Under the pieces are notes generated by a model. It was given only the letters and a program-made list of their open reading frames with translations. It was not told where the DNA came from and did no database searches. From positions 1,009,501-1,073,500 of the forward strand of contig NZ_CP117452.1 in NCBI RefSeq assembly GCF_030687895.1: a stretch of DNA of 64,000 nucleotides, given 5' to 3'. Numbering within the stretch: the first letter of the stretch is position 1; each line of letters begins with the position of its first letter. The DNA is from Pseudomonas sp. FP198. GTDB lineage: Bacteria > Pseudomonadota > Gammaproteobacteria > Pseudomonadales > Pseudomonadaceae. Below, in pieces: positions 57,164-64,000 of the stretch. The translations under genes and the position numbers were made by a program.

Positions 57164-59020
57164 ATGACCTCAGCAAACACTTTCTGGCGCCGGGCAAAAC
57201 TGCCTCTGGCCGTCAGTCTTGCCTCTTCGCTCGCCGGCCCGGCATTCGGCGTCAGCTTCAACATCGGTGAAATCGAAGGCCAGTTCGACTCGGCCCTGTC
57301 GGTCGGCGCAAGCTGGTCCACGGCCAAGGCCAACCGCGACCTGATCGGCGTCAACAACGGTGGCAAGGGCCTGTCCCAGACCTCCGACGACGGTCACTTG
57401 AACTTCAAGCGCGGGGAAACCTTCTCGAAGATCTTCAAGGGTATCCATGACCTGGAGCTGAAGTACGGCGACACCGGTGTGTTTGTACGTGGCAAGTACT
57501 GGTACGACTTCGAGCTCAAGGACGAAAACCGCCTGTACAAGGACATCAGCGACAGCAATCGCAAGGAAGGCGCCAAGTCGTCCGGCGGGCAGATCCTCGA
57601 TGCGTTCGTCTACCACAACTACGATATCGCCGATCAGCCGGGCTCGGTCCGCCTCGGCAAGCAAGTGGTCAGCTGGGGTGAAAGTACCTTTATCCAGGGC
57701 GGTATCAACGCTATCAACCCGGTCGACGTGTCCGCGTTCCGTCGCCCCGGCGCCGAGGTCAAGGAAGGGCTGATCCCGGTCAACATGTTCTACGTGTCCC
57801 AGAGCCTGACCGACAACCTGTCGGCCGAAGCGTTCTACCAACTGGAATGGGACCAGACTGTCGTCGACAACTGCGGCACGTTCTTCTCGCAGCCGGACGT
57901 CATCGCCGACGGTTGTGACGACAACCTGCGCGTCTTGAACAAACGTTCGCGGATTCCGGGCGCAGCCTTGCCGACCCTGACAGCGTTGGGCGTCAACGTG
58001 AACGAGGAGGGCGTGCTGGTTCGCCGTGGTCCCGACCGTGATGCTCGTGACAGCGGCCAGTGGGGCCTGTCGTTCAAATACAACTTCGAGCCGCTGGACA
58101 CCGAGTTCGGCGCCTACTTCATGAACTACCACAGCCGGGCGCCAATCTTCAGCGCCACCGGCGCCGCGTCACGGTTCTATACCCAGCCGCTGGGGCCGTT
58201 GGCCGCATTGCGTCCGGTGATCGTGGCCGGTAACTCGAACTACTTCGTCGAGTACCCGGAAGACATCCGGCTCTATGGCCTGAGCTTTTCCACCACATTG
58301 CCCACCGGCACCGCGTGGAGTGGTGAGCTGAGCTACCGGCCGAACGCTCCGGTACAACTGAGCACCACCGATATCCTGTTCGCCGGTGTCACGCCAATTC
58401 CGGGCTTTGGTAACGCCTCCGTACTGGACGGCGCGCCGGGTCAGGACCTGCATGGCTATCGCCGCAAGGAAATCACCCAGTTCCAGACCACCTTCACCCA
58501 CTTTCTCGACCAGGTCATGGGCGCCAGCCGGCTGACCCTCGTCGGCGAGTTGGGCGTGACCCACGTTGGCGGCCTGGAAAGCCGCTCCGAAGCGCGCTAC
58601 GGCCGTGATCCGGTGTTCGGCCCGGGCGAACTGCCCAACGGCTTCTGCAATACCCTGAACACCTCGACCGCGGCAGGTGGCGGCCAGACCATCAGCGGGG
58701 TGAACAGCAACTGCAACAACGACGGCTTCACCACGTCGACCTCGTGGGGCTACCGCGCTCGCGCCATCTGGGAATACCCGGATGTCTTCGCCGGTGTGAA
58801 CCTCAAGCCCAACGTGGCCTGGTCCCATGACGTCAAGGGCTACTCGCCAGGTCCTGGCGCCAACTTCGAGGAAGGCCGCAAAGCCGTCAGCCTCGGGCTG
58901 GATGCCGAGTACCAGAACACTTACAACGCGAGCCTGGCCTACACCAATTTCTTTGGTGGCGACTACAGCACCGTGGATGATCGCGACTTCCTGGCGCTCA
59001 GCGTCGGCGTGAACTTCTAA
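57164..59020 (+). CDS. DUF1302 exported protein
   Basis: 618 aa from ATG 57164 with GGAG 9 nt upstream. A signal peptide (about 1-30, ending FGVS) precedes a beta-rich chain of outer-membrane-barrel appearance: alternating aromatic strands (KYWYDFELKDENRLYKD, WGLSFKYNFEPLDTEF, YFMNYHSRAPIFSAT) and a final strand ending in Phe (LALSVGVNF). DUF1302 is usually found with DUF1329 and acyl-CoA ligases or transport genes, and is thought to help move hydrophobic compounds. Function unproven. Followed by DUF1329 after 25 nt. Confidence 0.9.
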   Translation: MTSANTFWRRAKLPLAVSLASSLAGPAFGVSFNIGEIEGQFDSALSVGASWSTAKANRDLIGVNNGGKGLSQTSDDGHLNFKRGETFSKIFKGIHDLELKYGDTGVFVRGKYWYDFELKDENRLYKDISDSNRKEGAKSSGGQILDAFVYHNYDIADQPGSVRLGKQVVSWGESTFIQGGINAINPVDVSAFRRPGAEVKEGLIPVNMFYVSQSLTDNLSAEAFYQLEWDQTVVDNCGTFFSQPDVIADGCDDNLRVLNKRSRIPGAALPTLTALGVNVNEEGVLVRRGPDRDARDSGQWGLSFKYNFEPLDTEFGAYFMNYHSRAPIFSATGAASRFYTQPLGPLAALRPVIVAGNSNYFVEYPEDIRLYGLSFSTTLPTGTAWSGELSYRPNAPVQLSTTDILFAGVTPIPGFGNASVLDGAPGQDLHGYRRKEITQFQTTFTHFLDQVMGASRLTLVGELGVTHVGGLESRSEARYGRDPVFGPGELPNGFCNTLNTSTAAGGGQTISGVNSNCNNDGFTTSTSWGYRARAIWEYPDVFAGVNLKPNVAWSHDVKGYSPGPGANFEEGRKAVSLGLDAEYQNTYNASLAYTNFFGGDYSTVDDRDFLALSVGVNF

Positions 59021-59045
59021 GCACCGTATTTCAGGACGACACACT

Positions 59046-60410
59046 ATGAAAATAACCAAGAATCTGTTGCAAGTCGGTGTGCTGGGGCTGTCGCTGTTGG
59101 CGGCCAGCGTCATGGCCGCCGTGCCTGCCGCCGAAGCCGACAAACTGGGCAAGAGCCTGACGCCGATGGGCGCCGAAATGGCCGGCAACGCCGATGGTTC
59201 GATTTCCGCCTGGAAACCCATGGCCAAGAACGCCGGCAGCGTCGACGGTAAAGGTTTCCTCTCCGACCCGTACGCCAGTGAGAAGCCGCTGTTCACCATC
59301 ACCGCGCAGAACGTCGAGCAGTACAAGGCCAAGCTTGCGCCCGGCCAGTACGCGATGTTCAAGCGCTACCCGGAAAGCTTCAAGATGCCGGTCTACCCGA
59401 CCCATCGCGGCGCTACCGTGCCGGACGAAGTGTTTGCCTCCATCAAGAAAAACGCGCTCAACACCAAACTGGTGTCCGGTGGCAACGGTCTGGAGAATTT
59501 CGAGACGGCCGTGCCGTTCCCGATTCCCCAGAGCGGCGTCGAGGTGATCTGGAACCACATCACCCGCTATCGCGGCGGCAGCGTGACACGCCTGGTGACC
59601 CAGGCCACGCCGCAGCCCAACGGCTCCTACAGCCTGGTGTACTTCCGTGACCAGTTCGTGTTCCGCGACAAGATGAAGGATTTCGACCCGGCCAACCCTG
59701 GCAACATCCTGTTCTACTTCAAGCAGCAAGTGACCGCGCCGGCGCGTCTGGCCGGCGGCGTGCTGTTGGTCCACGAAACCCTCGACCAGGTGAAGGAACC
59801 GCGTTCGGCGTGGGTCTACAACGCCGGCCAGCGCCGTGTGCGTCGCGCCCCGCAAGTGTCCTATGACGGCCCGGGTACCGCCGCCGATGGCTTGCGTACC
59901 TCCGACAACCTGGACATGTACAACGGTGCGCCGGACCGCTACGACTGGAAGCTTGAAGGCAAAAAAGAGCTGTACATCGCCTCCAACAGCCACAAGATCG
60001 ATTCGCCGCAGCTCAAGTACGCGGACATCATCAAGGCCGGCCACATCAACCAGGACCTGACGCGCTACGAGCTGCGTCGTGTCTGGCACGTGACCGCGAC
60101 CCTGAAGGAAGGCCAGCGCCACATCTACGCCAAGCGTGACTTCTACATCGACGAAGATACCTGGCAAGCCGCGGTCATCGATCACTACGACGGCCGTGGC
60201 CAACTGTGGCGCGTGGCCGAGGCCCATGCCGAGAACTACTACGACAAGCAAGTGCCGTGGTATGCCCTGGAAACCATCTACGACCTGCAGTCCGGTCGCT
60301 ACCTGGCCCTGGGCATGAAAAACGAAGAAAAATCGGCCTATGACTTCGGCTTCACCGCCAGCACCGCCGACTTCACGCCTAACGCCCTGCGTCAGGACGG
60401 CATCCGCTAA
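59046..60410 (+). CDS. DUF1329 exported protein
   Basis: 454 aa. Signal peptide MKITKNLLQVGVLGLSLL with cleavage near AMA-A (residues about 22-26). The mature part has LTPMGAEMAGNADGSISAW, RYRGGSVTRLVTQATPQPNG, GSYSLVYFRDQFVF and RRVWHVTATLKEGQRHIYAK, which fit a LolB-like/outer-membrane lipoprotein-sorting fold that binds hydrophobic ligands. It is almost always paired with DUF1302. It is followed by a terminator. Confidence 0.92.
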   Translation: MKITKNLLQVGVLGLSLLAASVMAAVPAAEADKLGKSLTPMGAEMAGNADGSISAWKPMAKNAGSVDGKGFLSDPYASEKPLFTITAQNVEQYKAKLAPGQYAMFKRYPESFKMPVYPTHRGATVPDEVFASIKKNALNTKLVSGGNGLENFETAVPFPIPQSGVEVIWNHITRYRGGSVTRLVTQATPQPNGSYSLVYFRDQFVFRDKMKDFDPANPGNILFYFKQQVTAPARLAGGVLLVHETLDQVKEPRSAWVYNAGQRRVRRAPQVSYDGPGTAADGLRTSDNLDMYNGAPDRYDWKLEGKKELYIASNSHKIDSPQLKYADIIKAGHINQDLTRYELRRVWHVTATLKEGQRHIYAKRDFYIDEDTWQAAVIDHYDGRGQLWRVAEAHAENYYDKQVPWYALETIYDLQSGRYLALGMKNEEKSAYDFGFTASTADFTPNALRQDGIR

Positions 60411-60436
60411 ACGCTCCACCCGAGGCCGCATCCTCG

Positions 60437-60472
60437 AAAAAACGCCCCGGCTGGTTCGGGGCGTTTTTTTTT
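60437..60472 (+). terminator. Terminator after DUF1329
   Basis: ACGCCCCG (60442-60449) and CGGGGCGT (60457-60464) form the stem with a 7-nt loop, followed by a T-run. It ends the ligase/DUF1302/DUF1329 unit before the LuxR gene. Confidence 0.88.
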
Positions 60473-60623
60473 GGCCTGAAAAAAAGCTCCCTGGCCACAA
60501 TAGCGGCCAACCGCTTGTAGCCTTTTTGTAGCCATTTGTAGCACTCCCTTCAATACCTCCTCGTTTACCGCTAGTCTGCGGACATCTGCAACGCCGCCAC
60601 CCGCATTCCAACAAGAGCCGGCC

Positions 60624-63359
60624 ATGACTGATTTGTCTTCACCTGCGGATTCTGCCCGCGCAGCCATCGCGGTACAGGACGGGCGTTTCTACCGCCCGCC
60701 CTTGCCCGACGGTCACGTCCCGCGGCCGCGGTTGTGCGAGCGTCTGAGCGCTGGGCTCGGCGGTCGCTTGCTGCTGGTGAGTGCACCGGCGGGGTTCGGC
60801 AAAAGCTCCCTGGCGGTGGAGTTCTGCCAGAGCCTGCCGGCCCATTGGCGAAGTCTCTGGTTGGGGCTCAGTGCCCGGGACAACGACCCGGGCCGCTTCC
60901 TGGAGCGGCTGCTCGAAGGGCTCCAGGCCTTTTATGCGCAGCTGGGCGGACGGGCGTTGGGCCTGCTGAAGATGCGCCAGCGGCACCAGCCCTTTGCTTT
61001 CGAGGAGTGGCTCGACGGCTTGCTGGATGAACTGTCCAGCCACCTTTCCTCCCGCGCCCCGCTGTTGCTGGTACTCGACGATTACCACCTGGCCCAGAGC
61101 CCGGTGCTGGATCGTTGCCTACAGTTTTTCCTCAATCACCTGCCCGAGGGTTTGCTGGTGCTGGTCACCAGCCGCCAGCGCCCGGACTGGCACCTGGCGC
61201 GCCTGCGCCTGTCGCGGCAATTGCTCGAACTCAACGAGCAGGACCTGCGCCTGACCCATGACGAGGCGTTGACCTTGCTCCAGCACCACAGCAGCTCGCT
61301 GCGTGGCGAGGCACTGGAGAGCCTGATCCAGCGCAGCGAAGGCTGGGTCGCCGGGCTGCGTTTCTGGCTGCTGGCCGCTTCCGAGGCCGGTAGCGAAGGC
61401 CGGCTGCCCCAGGCGCTGCATGGCGGTGAAGGGCTGATTCGCGATTATCTGCTCGAAGAAGTCATCGATTGCCTGCCGCCCGAGGTGCAGGCGTTTCTCT
61501 ACGACATCGCGCCACAGGAGCGCTTTTGCAGCGAACTGTGCGATGCGGTGCGCGACGCCCATGACAGTCACGAAATTCTTCAGTACCTGGCCGCCCACCA
61601 GGTTTTTCTGGTGCCGCTGGACGAGCACGGCCACTGGTATCGCTACCACCACCTGTTTTCCGACCTGTTGCGCAGCCGCCCCAGCGCACCGGCCATGGTG
61701 CCGGCCGCGACTCTGCACTTGCGCGCCTGTCGCTGGTTCAATGCCCAGGGCCTGATCGACGAAGCCGTGGAACAGGCGTTGCGTGCCGGGCACCTGGACG
61801 TGGCGGCGAACCTGGTGCAGAACCTTTCGGAAGAACAACTGCTGGCCGAGCAGAACGTCGGCATGTTGCTGCGCTGGAAAATGGACCTGCCCGACAGCCT
61901 GCTCATCAGCACTCCACGGCTGATCGTGCTCTACAGCTGGGCGTTGGGCCTGGCCAGCCAGCTGGATGCCGCCGAGGAACTGGCTGCCCACTTGAGTCGC
62001 TTCCTGCCGGCGCCGTCGGCCACCGCGCAAAAATCCATGCTCGCCCAGTGGCTGGCCCTGAGCGGCATCGTCGCCCGCGGGCGTGGCGACCGGGAGGCCA
62101 CGCTGCGCTATTGCACCGAAGCCCTGGAAAGCCTGCCGCAGAAACGCTATGGCCAGCGCCTGATGTGCTTGTCCACCCTGTCGAACCTGGCGATTGCCGA
62201 CGGTGACCTGTGGCGCGCCCGCGCGCTGAACCGCGACTCCCTCGAACTGGCGCAGCGGGTCGGCAATCCGTTGTTCGAGGCGCTGGCCCATTACGATCGT
62301 GCGCGGGTGTTGCAGGCGCGAGGGGAGATCCTGCGCGCGCTCGATGAAGTGAAGCAAGGGTTGCAGCGGCTGCATGGATTGTCGCCGCAACGGCTGTATG
62401 CGGTGCGCGCGCGATTGGTGCTGTACGAGGGTTTCCTGTTGACGCTGCGCATGCAGTCCCAGGCCGGATTGACACGGCTGCAGGCCGGCCTGACCGAAGC
62501 CCGGGCCTGCCGCGATATCAGCGTGTTGATCGGCCACTGCGTGATTGCCCGGGTCGAAGGCTATAACGGCGAATTCGCCCGGGCCTTCGCCGAGCTGGCC
62601 GAGGCCGAGCGGCTGATGCACATCTGGGATGTGCCACCGGTCTACTACCTGGCGATGATTACCCTGGTCAAATGCGAGCTCTGGCTGGCCCAGGGCCGTA
62701 CCGAGCTGGCCGAAGCCTGGCTGGCGCGGCTGGGCCAGACCTACACCGGCGAACGGGCCGCCGCGCCACCGGAATTCCACCCGCAGTTGCCGTTGCATGT
62801 CGAGCTGCAGCAGGCGTTGCTGGAATCCATAAAGGGCCAACCGATGCAGGCCGAGGGGCGCCTCGATGCCTTGCTTGAGCACGCCCAGCAAACCGGGCGG
62901 CAGATGCTCAGTGTGATGGTGCTCAACCAGAAGGTGGCCTTGCTGCTGCGCCTGGGCCGCGAACCCGAGGCCCGCAGCACCCTGGCCCAGGCGTTCGATG
63001 CCGCCATCGGCGGCGTGTTGCAGCCTTTCGAATGGTTGTTTCGGGAGCATCGTGAATGGTTGCGCGAACAGTTGCTGCACGCGCCGCCCAGCGACGTGCG
63101 TCAGCACTTGCTCGAATGCTTGCCGTCGGCCGCGACGCCAGCGATCGAACCCTCGGTCCCGGTCGAAACCCTCAGCAGCCGCGAGAGGGCAGTGCTGCAG
63201 CTGATCGCCCAGGGCTGTTCCAACCAGGAAATAAGCGAGCAGTTGTTCATCTCGCTGCACACGGTAAAAACCCATGCCAGCCATATCAACAGCAAACTCG
63301 GGGTCGAACGCCGCACCCAGGCCGTGGCGCGGGCGAAGGCCTTGGGGTTGTTGGGCTGA
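60624..63359 (+). CDS. MalT-like LuxR-family regulator (STAND ATPase)
   Basis: 911 aa. The P-loop S-A-P-A-G-F-G-K-S-S-L lies near residue 55, with the Walker B VLDDYHLAQ near 150. About 350-830 is a helical-repeat (TPR-like/MalT) sensor region, and about 845-905 the LuxR helix-turn-helix (LSSRERAVLQLIAQGCSN, EQLFISLHTVKTHASH, SKLGVERRTQAV). Such proteins bind an inducer, oligomerise with ATP and activate transcription. It is likely the activator of the upstream fatty acid module. The last gene of that module; a REP pair follows. Confidence 0.92.
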   Translation: MTDLSSPADSARAAIAVQDGRFYRPPLPDGHVPRPRLCERLSAGLGGRLLLVSAPAGFGKSSLAVEFCQSLPAHWRSLWLGLSARDNDPGRFLERLLEGLQAFYAQLGGRALGLLKMRQRHQPFAFEEWLDGLLDELSSHLSSRAPLLLVLDDYHLAQSPVLDRCLQFFLNHLPEGLLVLVTSRQRPDWHLARLRLSRQLLELNEQDLRLTHDEALTLLQHHSSSLRGEALESLIQRSEGWVAGLRFWLLAASEAGSEGRLPQALHGGEGLIRDYLLEEVIDCLPPEVQAFLYDIAPQERFCSELCDAVRDAHDSHEILQYLAAHQVFLVPLDEHGHWYRYHHLFSDLLRSRPSAPAMVPAATLHLRACRWFNAQGLIDEAVEQALRAGHLDVAANLVQNLSEEQLLAEQNVGMLLRWKMDLPDSLLISTPRLIVLYSWALGLASQLDAAEELAAHLSRFLPAPSATAQKSMLAQWLALSGIVARGRGDREATLRYCTEALESLPQKRYGQRLMCLSTLSNLAIADGDLWRARALNRDSLELAQRVGNPLFEALAHYDRARVLQARGEILRALDEVKQGLQRLHGLSPQRLYAVRARLVLYEGFLLTLRMQSQAGLTRLQAGLTEARACRDISVLIGHCVIARVEGYNGEFARAFAELAEAERLMHIWDVPPVYYLAMITLVKCELWLAQGRTELAEAWLARLGQTYTGERAAAPPEFHPQLPLHVELQQALLESIKGQPMQAEGRLDALLEHAQQTGRQMLSVMVLNQKVALLLRLGREPEARSTLAQAFDAAIGGVLQPFEWLFREHREWLREQLLHAPPSDVRQHLLECLPSAATPAIEPSVPVETLSSRERAVLQLIAQGCSNQEISEQLFISLHTVKTHASHINSKLGVERRTQAVARAKALGLLG

Positions 63360-63374
63360 GTTCTTTACTTGACC

Positions 63375-63490
63375 CGTGGCGAGGGAGCTTGCTCCCGCTG
63401 GGGCGCGAAGCGGCCCTGAGACCTGACAGCGCGGTGTGGCAAGCTATGAGTTGCTCCGCAACTCAGCGGGGATAAATCCCCTCGCCACAA
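63375..63490. repeat. Hybrid REP pair, GTGGCGAGGGAGC family
   Basis: Left arm GTGGCGAGGGAGCTTGCTCC (63375) and right arm CAGCGGGGATAAATCCCC ending TCGCCACAA (63490). The arms use different centres (GCTTGC versus ATAAAT), as in the pair at 44931. Confidence 0.85.
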
Positions 63491-63523
63491 AAGCCAATGA
63501 GCGTGAGCCAAGGAACCACTTGA

Positions 63524-64000
63524 ATGCTGCCCCTGTACCAAACCATCCAATCCCCCGTAGGCGAGCTGATCCTTGTCGCCCGCGGCACGAAGCTGGCGGC
63601 CATCCTGTGGCAGAACGAGCGGCTCAATCGGGTGCGCCTCGGACCGTTGGAGCCGGACAGTGATCATCCGACACTCAAGGAAACCGAGCGTCAACTGCTG
63701 GAATATTTCTCTGGCCAACGCCGCCGTTTCGAACTGGAACTGGATTTCGCCGGCACCGACTTCCAGGTGCGGGTCTGGCAGGCTCTGCTGACCATCCCGT
63801 TCGGCGAAACCCGCAGCTATCGCGACATTGCCATCCAGATCGGCCAACCGACCGCGACGCGCGCGGTCGGTGCCGCCAACGGACGCAATCCCATCTCGAT
63901 CATCGCGCCCTGCCATCGGGTCATCGGCACCTCCGGCAGCCTCACCGGTTTTGCCGGCGGCCTTGCCGCCAAACAGTTCCTGCTGAGCCTCGAAGGCCAA
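63524..64000 (+). CDS. ogt: Methylated-DNA--protein-cysteine methyltransferase (cut at window edge)
   Basis: 159 codons are visible from ATG 63524 and the frame is still open at the end of the window. GELILVARGTKLAAILWQNE is the N-terminal domain; the C-terminal active domain has FQVRVWQALLTIPFGETRSY, GAANGRNPISIIAPCHRVIG with the acceptor Cys in P-C-H-R-V, and the following GSLTGFAGGLAAKQFLL. It repairs O6-methylguanine and O4-methylthymine by self-alkylation. AGGAACC is upstream of the start. Confidence 0.92.
   Translation, partial: MLPLYQTIQSPVGELILVARGTKLAAILWQNERLNRVRLGPLEPDSDHPTLKETERQLLEYFSGQRRRFELELDFAGTDFQVRVWQALLTIPFGETRSYRDIAIQIGQPTATRAVGAANGRNPISIIAPCHRVIGTSGSLTGFAGGLAAKQFLLSLEGQ

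Noticed and set aside
60624..63359. STAND ATPase as a possible anti-phage protein
   Set aside because: The C-terminal LuxR helix-turn-helix and the link to the fatty acid genes make a MalT-type activator much more likely.

Overview
The window is a chromosomal segment of a Pseudomonas, most likely from the P. fluorescens group. The evidence is the GC-rich codon use, two families of fluorescens-type REP palindromes (GTGGGAGCGAGC... and GTGGCGAGGGAGC... arms) and a long block whose gene order, as I recall it, matches P. aeruginosa PAO1 from about PA4626 to PA4673 (hprA, chemoreceptor, mqo, hpt, upp, uraA, hemH, litR/phr, pagL, murI, moeB, prmC, prfA, hemA, lbcA, lolB, ispE, tRNA-Gln, prs, rplY, pth, ychF). 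No prophage, insertion sequence, CRISPR array or rRNA operon was seen.

Layout. 1-7.5 kb is a metabolic/sensory stretch: a cut AtoE-type transporter, a soluble PAS chemoreceptor, a lipoprotein-type gamma-glutamyltransferase, and a LuxR regulator divergent from a RamA-like amidase, followed by a PuuP-like permease. 7.6-15 kb holds tRNA-Met, a membrane chemoreceptor, an Fsr-type efflux pump, two proteins of unknown role and a large delta-60/RTX secreted protein. 15-27 kb is the housekeeping core: ychF-pth-rplY-prs, tRNA-Gln, ispE-lolB-lbcA on the minus strand, and the tight hemA-prfA-prmC-moeB-murI run on the plus strand. 27-34.5 kb carries pagL and a photobiology cluster (SDR, photolyase, class II LitR-like MerR regulator, DUF523/DUF1722 protein, renalase-like oxidoreductase, TIGR01777 epimerase) with paired TGTACA sites in its two promoter regions. 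34.5-43 kb holds hemH, uraA-upp, hpt, a SulP transporter, a small frameshifted gene and mqo. 43-54 kb holds small conserved proteins, an acyltransferase, an SRAP protein with altered active-site positions, a PctD-type chemoreceptor, an M48 lipoprotein, a TMEM165-type exporter behind a yybP-ykoY (Mn2+) riboswitch, rsmC and hprA. 54-64 kb has a LysE exporter, a fatty acyl-CoA ligase broken by two frameshifts, a DUF1302/DUF1329 pair, a MalT-like LuxR regulator and the start of ogt.

How the genes work together. Three points stand out. The LitR-like regulator and paired TGTACA sites suggest a light/photosensitiser response that joins DNA photorepair to cofactor and haem enzymes (hemA and hemH lie nearby). 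The ligase-DUF1302-DUF1329-LuxR set resembles a P. putida locus for medium-chain fatty acid use, and the membrane/periplasm role of the two DUF proteins is unresolved. The amidase-permease-regulator set looks like a dedicated amide/amine uptake module. Three frame breaks in two otherwise conserved genes may be assembly errors or real lesions. Family assignments were made by reading the translations and comparing them with remembered family sequences; no database search was run.
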